From: Alligator mississippiensis | Lineage: Eukaryota > Chordata > Crocodylia > Alligatoridae | Direction: 5' to 3' | DNA: 64,000 nucleotides | Assembly (NCBI RefSeq): GCF_030867095.1 | Contig: NC_081824.1 | Span: 169,702,933-169,766,932, forward strand | Shown here: piece by piece, positions 1-11,397 of the stretch | Layout: every line of letters starts with the position of its first letter | How positions within the stretch are numbered: the stretch's first letter is position 1 | The notes under the pieces: generated by a model | What the model was told of the DNA's origin: nothing | The model's database searches: none | The model's input: only the letters and a program-made list of their open reading frames with translations | Translations under genes and position numbers: made by a program

Positions 1-919
1 ACTCGAACCCAGCAAGATGGGCATCATTTGACCCCAGCAGTCTTTCCTGCCCAAGTCCAGCCTGGACTCGATCTGTAAGGTTCCTTCCAGACGCTAACAA
101 CTTTCATAGTTTCATAGGACTGGGATATGACCTCAGCGGTTTTAGCGCTATATGAGCATGAGTACAGGCCTGGGAGGTGATGGCAGCTTGAGTGCTTTTC
201 GCAGGGTGGAAAGCTCTTATGCTTGGCTAGCTCTTACTTATGCTTGGCTAGCTCACAAGAAGGATCTGAAATGTGGATCTCTCGAGTTACCTCCTCTTGG
301 AGGGCATGCCCTCAAGAGAGAGGAGGGGGAGAAAGAGGCCTGGAAGGAGTCCATGGTGGCCTGATTATGTGAACTGGTTTCCCAGGCACAGGGAAAAGAG
401 GAATTTCCTGTGTTTCCTCCCTGCTTTTGCTCCTCTAATGAGAACAGGGATCCTTCCATGGGGAAACAAAGGCAGCGCCTCATTAACTCCTGGCTGGGGG
501 ATATTGAAGATGAGCCTGGTCATTGTTCTCACTTGAGGATTTGTCCTGGCATGACCTGGCCTTTCTCTTTGCTACATCCCCATGGAAGTCGGAGTACATG
601 GAACAGGGCACCTTAGCTACAGCCCAGGTTCTTCCACCTTCCCCCATGAGTCCTGCCTGGCTCCATGTCACAGGGTGCATGAGGATGTGTTAGCTATGAC
701 AGAAAGAGGAGCTTGATTCTTTGAGCAAGGGGGTGGATCGGAAAAAACAGTTCCCGGGCAGGATGGGTTGGCCTGGACCCCGGGCCGTCCACTGCACAGT
801 CCAGAGGCCAGAGTGGACGGCTTGACTGTTGAAACAGCCCATGAGTTGCCTGCAGATTTTCAATATTCATGTAAGGAAAATGAGGCATTTAGCCTTTGTG
901 GTTGGAAAGGAAGCTCCTG

Positions 920-955
920 ATTTGATTGATTGATTGATTGATTTTTTTTTTTTTT
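920..955. repeat. (GATT)n microsatellite followed by a T run
   Basis: About five tandem GATT units run directly into a run of T residues. This is a simple repeat with no gene context. Confidence 0.9.
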
Positions 956-1248
956 AGTGGTGCAGCAGTGTCGGCCTGGGTGTGTAGGCAACCCATAAAG
1001 GGCTCTGAAGTATGTGTTTCTTGTTTTGTTTTGTTTTTTACCTGGCCCCTTTATCTTGATGGGCACTCAACTTGATATGGCATGTTCCAGTTATGCCAGT
1101 CGGACTAGTGGCCACCTGTGGAACAAGATTCAGATGCACAGCAATTGAGTTAACAGATGCTGAGTTTTAGCTCAGGCTGTTGCATGCTCATTGTGTGGTT
1201 AGCTCAAGCTTAAGGAAGCACTGAAATCCAGCTACTGGGGCGGGGGGG

Positions 1249-1267
1249 TGTGTGTGTGTGTGTGTGT
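1249..1267. repeat. (GT)n microsatellite
   Basis: About nine GT units preceded by a short G run. Simple repeat. Confidence 0.9.
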
Positions 1268-4200
1268 TCATGCATTAAAGTGGCAGGAAGTCAGTCTAGG
1301 ACAACACTTGAGTTGTAGGTTGAGTGCACGAGGCAGTGATGGCAAGCCCCCAAAAGCTCCTTGATAAGCCCTTTCATGCTGGCATTAGCTGTCTGGTTGC
1401 CAACTGTTTTGCCAGATAGGGCTGGGGAGTTAGGGCAGTAATCATAATTCTGGTTTGTGAAGATTGTGAATATTCAACATATAACAAATATTCAGAGAAT
1501 ATTCTGCATATTAACTGCTCTCATTTTGATTTAGAGTGACTTTGAAATTCTCCATGAAAGGGGAAGTCCTGGGTAGCTCATCTAACTCTGGGTCAGAGTC
1601 AGAACTGTCAAGAAGCCATTTGGGAGCCAGGGCTCATAGTCACCCGTCAGCCTGCCAAGTTAGCATCAGAACCAGGGCGCCTGGGCTTTCCAGGCACATG
1701 GCTTCTCTCACCCTGCCAGGCTGTTGCCCAACAGCCGGATGGGAATTGCAGGAAAGGAAAGATTTCCATCAGGATGGTGCCTGCTTTCCTCCAGAACTTC
1801 AGGACCAAACAGGCCCTGCGAGCATTTCCGTGTTGATAAATTGGCTTTCTTCAGTGGAAAATCACCCAGCCAGAGAATTTCCAACTGCTTCTAGTTGGAA
1901 CTGAAGGTTACAAAACAAGAAAACTGGAAAGAGTAGAAAGACGGAAGGAGACAAACCTGGAGAATAACAGGCAGTGGGAAAAGAAGAGAATTGGGTTGGA
2001 GGCAATGGCGGTTTCAGAGGTTGTATGTTTTTATACTGAGGTGAGATGAGCTGGCTGTGGGCGAATAAGATCGTAAAGCAGCTAAGTTACAACATCAGGG
2101 TTGTACCATCCTTTACCAGTGTGCAAACCTCCGCTGGCCTCTCTGGGAGGACAGTGTATTGTCTTATATTTGTACCATGGCCCATACCTCATCATTAAAG
2201 GTGTTAATTCTCAGCACAGAGAACACCACATTATCATAGACCTCTAGGCCTGTGCAGAGTCAGAACTTTGCTGCTTCACGTAGCTTCTCTGGCTTCCCAT
2301 CTTATCCCAAGGAGCTGGTGCCAGCAACTAGGGACGAAGCGTGTTTATGCCATGGTCTGGCTGATCTCAGCAAATTGGACTCAACTACTGTTTCCAAAAG
2401 CATAAGGTAATACCCTCCCACACCTGAAAGATGGGCAGTCCCTAACATAAGATGCAGAAGTGACTTCCAACTCCAGTATGCCTACCCTCCCTTCAAAACA
2501 CCATGCCCAGAAACCCCTGGGGAAAACAGAGGAGGTTAAAGGATTTTATAAGAGCCCATGAGCTTTCTGCATTGCATCCCTCCATCTCCACACAGCTGGA
2601 TGTAGAAAAGCCTCCCAGAACAGTATTGGAAGCTCCATCCCATGAGATGCCAGTTACAAAACTTGGAAGATCCCCTGGAATAGGCTGAGGAGAGTCGTTC
2701 CAGCCTTCTCTTTCTGATCATCTGCACTGCCTGGGAGTTCATGAGAACCACCCGCCGTGCTTTCCAAAGCATTTCATCTCATTCTGGTTCCCAGACTGGT
2801 GCTGAAGACATCTGTCTCTCTTCTTCCTAGAATTTCTTGCATCAGCCTTCAGATATGGGGAGGACTCAGTTTGTATTGAAGACAGGTATAGACAGGTTCC
2901 AGTGACATTTATCTGCATGCTAGATAAGACTTGCCTACCCTGTTTAGAGAGCCTACTGTCATGAGATATTCCAGTGCCCAGCAGTTCTGTAGGGCAAAGT
3001 CTGCAGCTGTTCCACTGTCTGTCACAATCCCATTAGGTTTCAGTAGTGAAGAGGGGGTTGGTATGAAGAAATAAATTTGGGTAAGGGAAGGGCCAGGTCC
3101 TGGTGCTATGAGTAACTCTGCATGGTGGACTATTCTACCTCAGTGAGATGCAAGGGATGTTGTGCTTTGGGAGGTGTCTTTTTTTAAGGTGATCATAAGG
3201 CTAAGAGTCTAAATATTTGGGCTGATTAAACATCTGGACACTAACCCTGGTGTCTAGACCATGTTTGCAGTCAGATGATCAATTTGGCTAAGTATTCCCC
3301 CTTTCAGTTCTGTCTGGAGCCAGAATTCATCAGCGCTTCCTGCCCTAAACTATGAAGCAGCATTGCTGCCTGCTCTCTGGTACCTGGCACACCAATCTTC
3401 TCGGTAGTGGCTGTGTGTGAACAGGGAAGGGAGCAATTTCCAAGTGCATTGCTTATCCCAGGGTAGGTGGAAGAAATGGCATTTTTCTGAAGTCCACTCC
3501 ATGTGGTACAGAACTGTTTGGGGTCCCTTCTAGGGCAGAGAGACGATAGGATGCAGTAGGAACAAGCAACAGGGCTCTGCTGGCCTCTCCCTGCGGTCTT
3601 TCAGTAGGCTGTGCAGCTGGGATTGCTCATCCTCCCCTCTTAATGTTGGGAACTGTGCTCTCTGGCTAACCCTGCCTACCCACAGGGTAGAGGCTGCTGT
3701 TGCTGGGGGCAGAGCGGGGTTTCTCCTTTTATAGCTGTGTTCCTACTGGGGCTGTGTTTGGGAAGCTGGCCATCCCCCACAGCCTCCAAAATGAGGTTCT
3801 CTTCCCATTCCTGGGGTTGTACTTAGCTGAGGCTTTCATCATAAGAGCTACAGCTGAGTGCAGGGCCAAGGTCCAGAACAGATGCCTCTGGTAGGTGCAA
3901 AGCTGCCCAGGCCCAGACACCTAGTGAGCTCTGACTTAGTCTGTAGCTCCCTGCCAGGCTCCTCGGTCAGGTACGTCTACTGGAGACTGACTCGCAAGTA
4001 CTGTGGCTACTGCAAGGCAATGAAGAGAGCAGCCTGGTTACAATAGTAAAAGCAAGGACTAGGATCTGGGGACTCCTAGCCCTCTAAGCTGGCTCTGGCC
4101 TCTCCTTCCTTTGTGTCCTGGGACAGATGACAACTTCTTTTTGTTCATCTGCTCTGAAGGAAGAACAATGACATGTCATACATGGCATTTGGCTGAGGCA

Positions 4201-6494
4201 TTTCCCCCTCTCCTCGGCCCTCCAGACTGACAGTGAGTGTGAGCAGGGATCAAGTGCTCTCAGGGGGACCATCCTTTGAGAGGAGAATCAGAGGGCCACA
4301 GTGCCAGAATCTGTCTGTCCTACATCTGTCTCTCTGTCCCCCTAGGCTGGAACCTGGACACCTGCAGGGTCTTTGTAGAATCTAGCCATGCTAAGGTGAG
4401 CTATAGCCCCACCAGGGGAGAGACGTTTTTCTTGGAACTCTACCAAAACCTTGTCTGCAGCTGGTCCCATGTTCCTCTGCTATTCCAGGCACCCTCTGGG
4501 ACACTGGGGCTGCCCCGCTGCGTGAGGAGCAGACTTGTGCTTTGGGGGTTTGTTTGTTTTTTTGGGGGGGGTGGAGTTCCTTGAAACGGGACCAAGGTGA
4601 GACATTTCTGCTTCTCCCACTGCCTTGGGGAGGGGACCTGTTTTGTCCTTGTACCCCTGCTCCCTAACTAAACTTTTCACCATAGCCTCATGCCTGAGCT
4701 GGAAGGAACTCACAAGGGAGATAAAATCCAGCACCAATAAAGTGCTTTGCTGCCTAAACAAACATAACTAACCCCCTGTGGCTCTCACAGGGGTGCATGT
4801 GCCAGAAAGCCATTAATTAGGCAGGGTTCAGCCAGTGGGCTTTTTGATTGTCCAACAGTGCTGTCCCAGCACACAAACATTTCAGCATGTTCAAGCACGC
4901 GAGAGACATGGGCAGGCTCTAGTAAGGCTTCAGTCTGTTTCCGGATAGGTCAGCCTGCTCCTGGCACGCTCGTGCCTTGTCCTCTGAGTAGAGGCTTGTG
5001 GCCTTGCTGAGTTGCCCTAGCTGTTAGCATTTCCCATGGGAGGCAAATGCTGGCAGAGGCAAAGTCCTTGCCCTGATGAACTTGCAGGCCAAGACCTACA
5101 TCTTGACATGCCCCTGTGCTGAGCTTTGGGTGGCTTTGAAAATCTAGCCTCAAGCGTGACCCCTGCTTACTCCCCCCAGCTAATGCTGTGCATTTCTTTT
5201 CTTGAGCTTGAGCTAAATGTAGGTGTGGAGCAGCAAGGGGTAGTGTGTACAAATGAAGGACATGTTCAGCTCTGGCTAGGCCACGACCCGACAGCTAGTA
5301 GCAGCAAGATTACTTATAGTGGGAGGTAATCTGGCAGTGTGTTTGTGGGCAGATCACATGTCCGTTCCTGGCTGAGGGACAGGCCCATTACTTGCTACTG
5401 CTGTACTGTTGGAGGTCCCTGCTTTGGGACCAGGGCCTTCCTTGTGCTAAGTCCCAGGCAGACCCAGAGGCAAACACCATATTGCTCTGGATTGCTCACA
5501 GCTTGATCCTCCAGTCATTCCCCACAGGGGTGGGAAGGCTCTGGGAGATGGTGGTTGTGTAAAATACTGTGGTGTAGCGGTGGGGTAGCACTACCCCAGC
5601 CCCATGGTGGCAGGCAGTCTACTTGGTTCTGCCCTGAGCCTCTGGTTTTGCCTGTATTGCACAAAAGCTCCCTTTCTTACCAGGGTGAGTGGGAAAGCTA
5701 TTTCCTCAATGATATGAGAAAATTGCCCCATCTCTTATCTGTCTGTTGCTTTTGCTTCCCACCCCTGATAATGATTCCTTATCTCCCGCTCCACACTCCC
5801 ACCCATCCTGTAGTTGTCTATTCTTGTGGGATTCTGGGAAAGACTGTGTCCTGTCCCGGTGAGATGCCTGCAGCCTGGGAAGCTGATTTGTGGAGCGATG
5901 GCTCTCGCCTGGGGGGAAAAGGCAAGGGCTGTTCAGGAAGCCCATGTTAGTGGTGGAAAAGCCTCTGCAACCTGAATTCCAGCTATTTGAAAAGTGGATG
6001 GGGCTTGCATGGAGTGAGGAGACCCCACTACAGCCTTATCCCTTAACCCTCACTTTGTTTCTTAGGGTCCTGAGTGGTCTGGGAATGCCTGTCCTGGCAT
6101 AGGTTGTGAGGCATATCCCTTTCCGTGCTTTGACAGGTCTGTGGCTGTATGAATGCTATAGGAACTGAATGGTCTCCTTCAGCATCAGGTCCTTATCCCC
6201 AGGGTGAGAACTGCCTCGCTACCTATTAGCAAAGTGGGATAGGGACACGTAACATGGGGCCATGTAAGGAAGCAGACAGCTCACAGAGTGATTGGTTAGT
6301 GCATTGGGGGCCAGCCTGTTTGGCAAGTGTGCCACATTAGCTCTCTACTCTCCTCTTTCCCTGCCCAGTCTGCTGCTCTGCTTTCAGCTCCCTGCCCGAG
6401 GGTGGGGACCTGCTGCTGTGCTGCCTGTTTGTCACACACACAGGCTTCCCATGCTGCTTGGAGCATGCATGCCACAGGTTGGCCACACCTGTGT

Positions 6495-7082
6495 TTTTAT
6501 TCATAGATGTTAGGGTCGGAAGGGACCTCAATAGATCATCGAGTCCGACCCCCTGCATAAGCAGGAAAGAGAGTGCTGGGTCTAGATGACCCCAGCTAGA
6601 TGCTCATCTAACCTCCTCTTGAAGAACCCCAGGGTAGGGGAGAGCACCACCTCCCTTGGGAGCCCGTTCCAGACCCTGGCCACTCGAACTGTGAAGAAGT
6701 TCCTCCTAATGTCCAATCTAAATCTGCTCTCTGCTAGCTTGTGGCCATTATTTCTTGTAACCCCCGGGGGCGCCTTGGTGAATAAATACTCACCAATTCC
6801 CTTCTGTGCCCCCGTGATGAACTTATAGGCAGCCACAAGGTCGCCTCTCAACCTTCTCTTGCGGAGGCTGAAAAGATCCAGTTTCTCTAGTCTCTCCTTG
6901 TAGGGCTTGGTCTGCAGGCCCTTAACCATACGAGTGGCCCTTCTCTGAACCCTCTCCAGGTTATCCGCATCCCTCTTGAATTGCGGCGCCCAGAATTGCA
7001 CGCAGTACTCTAACTGCGGTCTGACCAGCACCCGATAGAGGGGAAGTATTACCTCCTTGGACCTATTCGTCATGCCCACTAG
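6495..7082 (-). mobile_element. CR1 LINE, 5'-truncated 3' end with ORF2 C-terminus
   Basis: Read on the minus strand, 7079-6582 encodes 165 uninterrupted residues of the CR1 reverse transcriptase C-terminal region. It contains the family blocks YRVLVRPQLEYCVQFW and LERVQRRATRMVKGL and ends near LGFFKRRLDEHL. A short 3' untranslated part follows, with the typical 'ggtcggaagggacctc' on the plus strand. The copy is 5'-truncated as usual for CR1 and has no obvious target duplication. The intact frame and several retained CpGs suggest a comparatively young insertion. It has no host function. Confidence 0.93.
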
Positions 7083-8173
7083 ACCTGGCCAGTGGGCTCA
7101 ATCCAGCATATGGGGCTGGCGTAACAAAGGTCAAATCCCACTGCAGGGTCTGTGCAGCCCAACCATGATCCAGCAGTCTAGGGGGCAGGGAGGGGCTCAG
7201 CCCCAATCTAGACATGCAGAGATGGCAGGGGAAGAGGGGTGGGGAAGGAAGGGACAGTGCAGCCCCAATTTGGATGCAGGGAGGGGGGTGGGGAACAGCC
7301 TGGCCCCAATCCTAATGCATGAGGAAGTGGGAGCAGAGCCACCCTGATCCAGACACATGGGGAGCAGCCTGGCCCTTGTCTCGGACGGCCAGAGCCGACT
7401 CGAGGTGATCTAATAATTGTTCATTCGTTGGGCGGGCTGGTGAATAGAGAGGCCGAGAAAGCTTTATGGTTGTAAAACTTTACTTACATCGCTGGTGGTT
7501 GTGACGAAAACGGTCCGGTCGTCTGAACAACTATGTCAGTTGTTCCAGCTGATAAGGCTCAGGCTAGCTCATCCGTCTACAAATCAAGCCGGTGGGAATA
7601 GGGTACGTCTGGGATTGCGCTCGATAACGGGGAGAAGAATCAATAGGTGATCAGTCTATCGATCAGCTCAGCCGCAAGTCAGATCTCTTTTAGAAGCACT
7701 CTGCAGCGTGCTCAAAGTTCTCCGACTTGGGCGGAAGTCGCGCAAATTTTTAAACGGCTAGCAAGCAAGCCAATTACTAGCCGCCACGTGGGAATAATTT
7801 AGAGCTGGCCAATAACGGGACACAAATTTGCATTCGAATAGCGGGAACTCTCTTGCACCGGGGGTTTTCTGCTGCAACAGAAAACCTTTACTTTGCAAGA
7901 GGCTCTCATGTGGCGGGAAAATTCCACCAAAATCACTGGGGCACCAAAATCACTGGGTTGTGACAGCCCTGATCTGGAGGTGCAGGGAGGATGGGAGAAA
8001 GGAGCCCAGCTCAACCAATATGTGCAAGGCATGGGCCTGGCTCTGATCTAAGTGCATGACAGGGCTGGATCTGGGTAGAGCTTCCACTGCTCCCCAGCCA
8101 CCAAACTTCCCGACCCATGGGGACCCCTAGCAGGCTGTATTTGGCCTATGGGCCAGGGGTTGAGCACTCCTGA
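7083..8173. repeat. hAT-like non-autonomous element with degenerate internal tandem repeats
   Basis: From about 7140 to 8060 a loosely repeated unit of about 40-60 bp recurs, of the form agccccaat-ctagatgcagg-gagg-tgggg. Copies lie near 7197, 7261, 7301, 7341, 7371 and, after the LTR interruption, 7970-8050. The right end (8120-8173) reads ctgtatttggcctatgggcc then ggggttgagcactcctg, which resembles hAT termini of the CAGGGGT type. The left end shares 'cctggcc' and 'gctcaatccagc' similarity with the inverted right end but seems cut by the CR1 at 6495-7082. The classification is inference; the repeat structure is visible. Confidence 0.5.
7377..7965 (-). mobile_element. Solo LTR of an endogenous retrovirus or LTR retrotransposon
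   Basis: A 589-bp block unlike its surroundings begins TGTC and ends GACA. It is flanked by a perfect 5-bp target duplication, gccct, at 7372-7376 and 7966-7970. No internal coding region is present, so it is a solitary LTR left by recombination. On the minus strand it shows an octamer motif (ATGCAAAT at about 7827), a CAAT-like TATTGGCC and a TTTAAAAA TATA-like stretch in promoter-like order, so the minus orientation is preferred. It is conspicuously CpG-rich compared with its flanks, consistent with a fairly recent insertion. It sits inside the tandem-repeat element. Superfamily (ERV or Gypsy) is undecided. Confidence 0.85.
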
Positions 8174-10679
8174 CATCAATTCGGTAGACTCTAGATCACT
8201 TCCTTATGAAAGCTTGCATTTATCTCACTATAACAAAGGGGGAGATTTGAGTTTTGAAGTTTTCTTCTCAACTATCAACTCTTTGCATATAAGCACTGTG
8301 ATTTTTAATTTAAAGATGTGAAGACTAAAATATTGTTCTGATCAAGGAGAAATTAAGTAATCCCAGTAGCCAACTCTATCTTTAAGTTCACTACCAACTT
8401 TAATTCACTAAGCAGTCACTAAAAGTCTTGCTGGCATACAATATTCCAGAGTTGGAACTCAAATACAGAAAATTTCTCTTTTTTGAATCTCATCCACGTT
8501 GGACTTACATCCATTAACTTCACATAAAACAAATCACAAGAAATAAAAGTCAACCCTTTGAGGGGGGGAGGGGAAGAGGGGGGGGGCAGAGCAGTACAGG
8601 ACAGAAAATTACACCAAACATATGCTTAGCCAGGAGTAGTCAAAATTTCTTAACCCCTTAGCTGCAAACCCAAAATCTTGACATGTCTAAGACCCACAGA
8701 ACACAAAACTTTCAAAATGTGTTTGCTCCAGAGTCAATCTGTGCAGTGTTGCACTATTCCTTCAGGACCTGCCCAGGGCTCTCAAATTATAATTTGTCCA
8801 TTCTTATGCTAAACTAATAAACTCTTGGGGATCGAGACCATCTTTTTACCTGTTTCTTTGTACAATACCCAGCACAAAGGGGTCCTGATACTCAACTAGG
8901 GCTTTGAGATGCTATGGTAATGCAAACAAGAGTATACAGGTATTAAAAATTAATTGCATATTCAGCTTCCTTCAACAACCAATATCATCTACAACCCTTC
9001 CTTATAATGCAATCTATAAAATTAGCAATTTAAATTTTTCTTCAAGTGTAGATAAACCATGTAAGGTCATCCTTGACACAAGCAACCTTCTTTCAAAATA
9101 TTTATGCAGATTGTAGGTATGAATCCATTGTCTGAGACTTAAATAACAGACCTATTTGAAGTTTCACTGCTGGCATGGTAATATAAGAATTAATTTTTTT
9201 TTAGTTCTTGCTACCTTAGGATATTATGGTTCAGACTGACTGAAAAAGATTTTTCTGTTTCAATTTAAAAGAAATTGCCCAAACTGCATGGACAGCACAT
9301 ATTTTTTTAGTAAAAGCAGTTAAGCTATGTTTGTCACTGCTTTTCCCCCTCTGGAGATTTGTGTTAAAAAAAAATTGATATGGCTGGCAGGTGAGGTGTT
9401 TGCTGGGTTCAGCTGACTCTCCTTGCAGCACCCCTTATTCCTGGGTTTGATGTAATGGACAGCTTAAGTGAAAGTAAAGTTGAAGGGAGACTCTGGATGA
9501 GTGGTGGGGGCAACTTGTACAGCATCTGTCTCTTTGGTAACCTTGAATTCACGTCGGTGACCTTAAATTCACAGCAAACTCCCTCCGCCTGCCGTGCTGA
9601 GGCTGAGTTCTCAGTCAAAGCCAGCCAGCATACGATTTCTCAAATGTAGCTGCTTTCTGGAGAGCTGCTGAGTTCTCGGCTGGGAGAATGGAAACAGCCA
9701 AGGTTTGTCCCCCAAAGCCTCCTGTCCATCTTCTTGCCCAGCTTCTGTCTTCCACTGCCTGTGATGGGCAAGGCCTAGCTGCCTTAGTTTCCTCCTGAGC
9801 GTGACGGCTGGCTGGGCTGCATGGCTCTCTGTCTGGGCTGTTTGTGTCCAGGGGAAGAGTGACAGGCCAGCTGGGCTGCGGGGCCCAAAATAGTCCATAT
9901 TTCTGTCACGACTGCATGATGAGCTGACCACAATGGGGCAAGCGGGCAGGAATCTCGACCTCAGTGCCTCCTGATGCCATGTGGTGGTTGACTAGGCTGT
10001 GCCTGGGGCCCAGCTCCTCCTGGATCTGCCAATCGCAAGGAGGGAGTTGCGGTTCCTCCCCTCAAATTTTTGGAACCCAGGGAAATGGCGGTGCTCCTGG
10101 CCGCAGAACATTGCATTCTGCGTTTTGGCTCTGACATCTCCCCCTCCCCCTGCTAAATTGGAACCAGCTGCAGGGCGGTGAGCCTCACTCCATCCAGTTC
10201 TGATGCCTCCTAAAAATAGTTAAGTGGAAGCTCTTTGCCTCTGCAAGAAGGGAGAAGATATGTATATGTGCATCAGTTGTACCCACCCTTACTGCAGGGA
10301 CCCACTTACCCCAGGGGTCAGAGCAAACCTCGCTCCATCTTGCCTCAGAGTCAGGATGTAGCTGGTTTATCTCCAGTTAGCAAGAAACCAGAACCAGGCC
10401 ACGGTTATGGAGCACAGAGCTAGGCATCAGCTGCATGCCCAGGCTGCTTACTGCTGTGGGCTCAGAAGTGGTGGCTCCCAGCCCTGAAACTAAGGAGGGG
10501 CAGCTTTTGCCAGCTCAAGCAGGTGAGAGGCAAGGGCCAGCTCAGCATGATTGCTTCCACGCATTCTACCATCCCTTGCTGCTCCTAGCCCTGCCTATGT
10601 CCATCTTGGCAAAGGTGACCATAGAGCATTGGGACCAGCCAAAATGGCCACAGCACGGAGCAGAGGAGTAGCTTGCACT
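8174..10679. other. Noncoding DNA, AT-rich in its first 1.2 kb
   Basis: From about 8180 to 9400 base composition is clearly more AT-rich than the flanks, with no credible coding exon. A reptile SINE-like 3' tail is at 8811-8935. From 9400 to 10,680 the sequence returns to the GC-richer local average. No splice-bounded reading frame with recognisable protein similarity was found. Confidence 0.6.
8811..8935 (+). repeat. Old SINE-like tail (MIR-like / reptile SINE 3' region)
   Basis: The stretch with cttggggatcgagaccatc, then tttgtacaatacccagcaca, then ggtcctgatac and ctatggtaatgcaaac follows, in order, the blocks of a widespread amniote SINE tail (ttgtacagcgcctagcacaa, ggtcctg, taatacaaat). 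It is diverged and probably old. Recognised by memory of the consensus, so the family name is tentative. Confidence 0.5.
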
Positions 10680-11397
10680 AATACAGGCTGGGGGCTGACT
10701 GGCTAAGCAGCAGCTCTGCAGAAAAGGACCTGGGGGTTACAGTGGACAATAAGCTAAGTGTGAGCCAGCAGCGTGCCTTTGTTGCCAAGAAAACTAAAGG
10801 CATACTGTGCTGTATTGGTAGGAGTGTTACCAGCAGATCAAGGGAAGTGATTATTCCCCTCTATTCAGCACTGGTGAACACACATCTAGGTGTTCAGTTT
10901 TGGGGCCCCCACTGCATAAAGGATGTGGACAAATTGGAGAGAGTCCAGCAGAGGGCAACAAAAATGGTGAGGGGGCTGGGGGACATGACTTATGTAGAGA
11001 GGCTGAGGATACTGTGCTTATTTAGTCTAGAGAAGAGAAGACTGATGGGGGGATTTAATTGCAGCCTTCAGCTACCTGAAGGGGAGGTTGCAAAGAGGAT
11101 GGAGCTGGACTGTTCTCAGTGGTGGCAGATGACAGAACAAGGAGCAGTGGTCTCGGGTTGCAGCAAGAGAAGTTTTTAGGTTAGATATTAGGAAACACTT
11201 TCGCATGAGGAGGGTAATAAAACACTGGAACAGGTTACCCAGAGAGGTGGTGGAATCTCCATCCTTGGATGTTTTTAAGACCCAGGTAGACAAATCCTTG
11301 GCTGGGATGATGTAGTTGGGGGTAGTCCTGCTTTGAGCAGGGTTTGGAGTAGATGACCTGAGGTCCCTTCCAACCCTCATTTTCTGTGATTCTATGG
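10680..11397 (+). mobile_element. CR1 LINE, 3' region
   Basis: The frame from about 10,742 encodes diverged CR1 reverse transcriptase C-terminal residues ([49 protein letters not shown]). It is followed by the CR1 3' UTR and a terminal 'ttctgtgattctatgg' octamer-type repeat. The reading frame is disrupted in its distal part, so this is an older copy than the one at 6495-7082. Its 3' part closely matches the copy at 31,150-31,449, showing that they belong to the same subfamily. Confidence 0.92.

Larger units (their letters stand above)
1..6494. other. Upstream noncoding DNA, no gene recognised
   Basis: No open reading frame here resembles a known protein or shows the spliced-exon pattern of the genes further right. 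The short frames are in arbitrary phases and lack domain motifs. It holds simple repeats at 920-955 and 1249-1267. A MIR-like degenerate stretch lies around 4040-4210; it has a SINE-type core and an 'agatgacaact' segment, and is weakly supported. Around 6425-6492 the sequence ends in a hAT-like terminus (ggttggccacacctg), just before a CR1. It could be intergenic DNA or 5' noncoding intron of SLC29A1, and the sequence alone does not decide. Confidence 0.6.
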
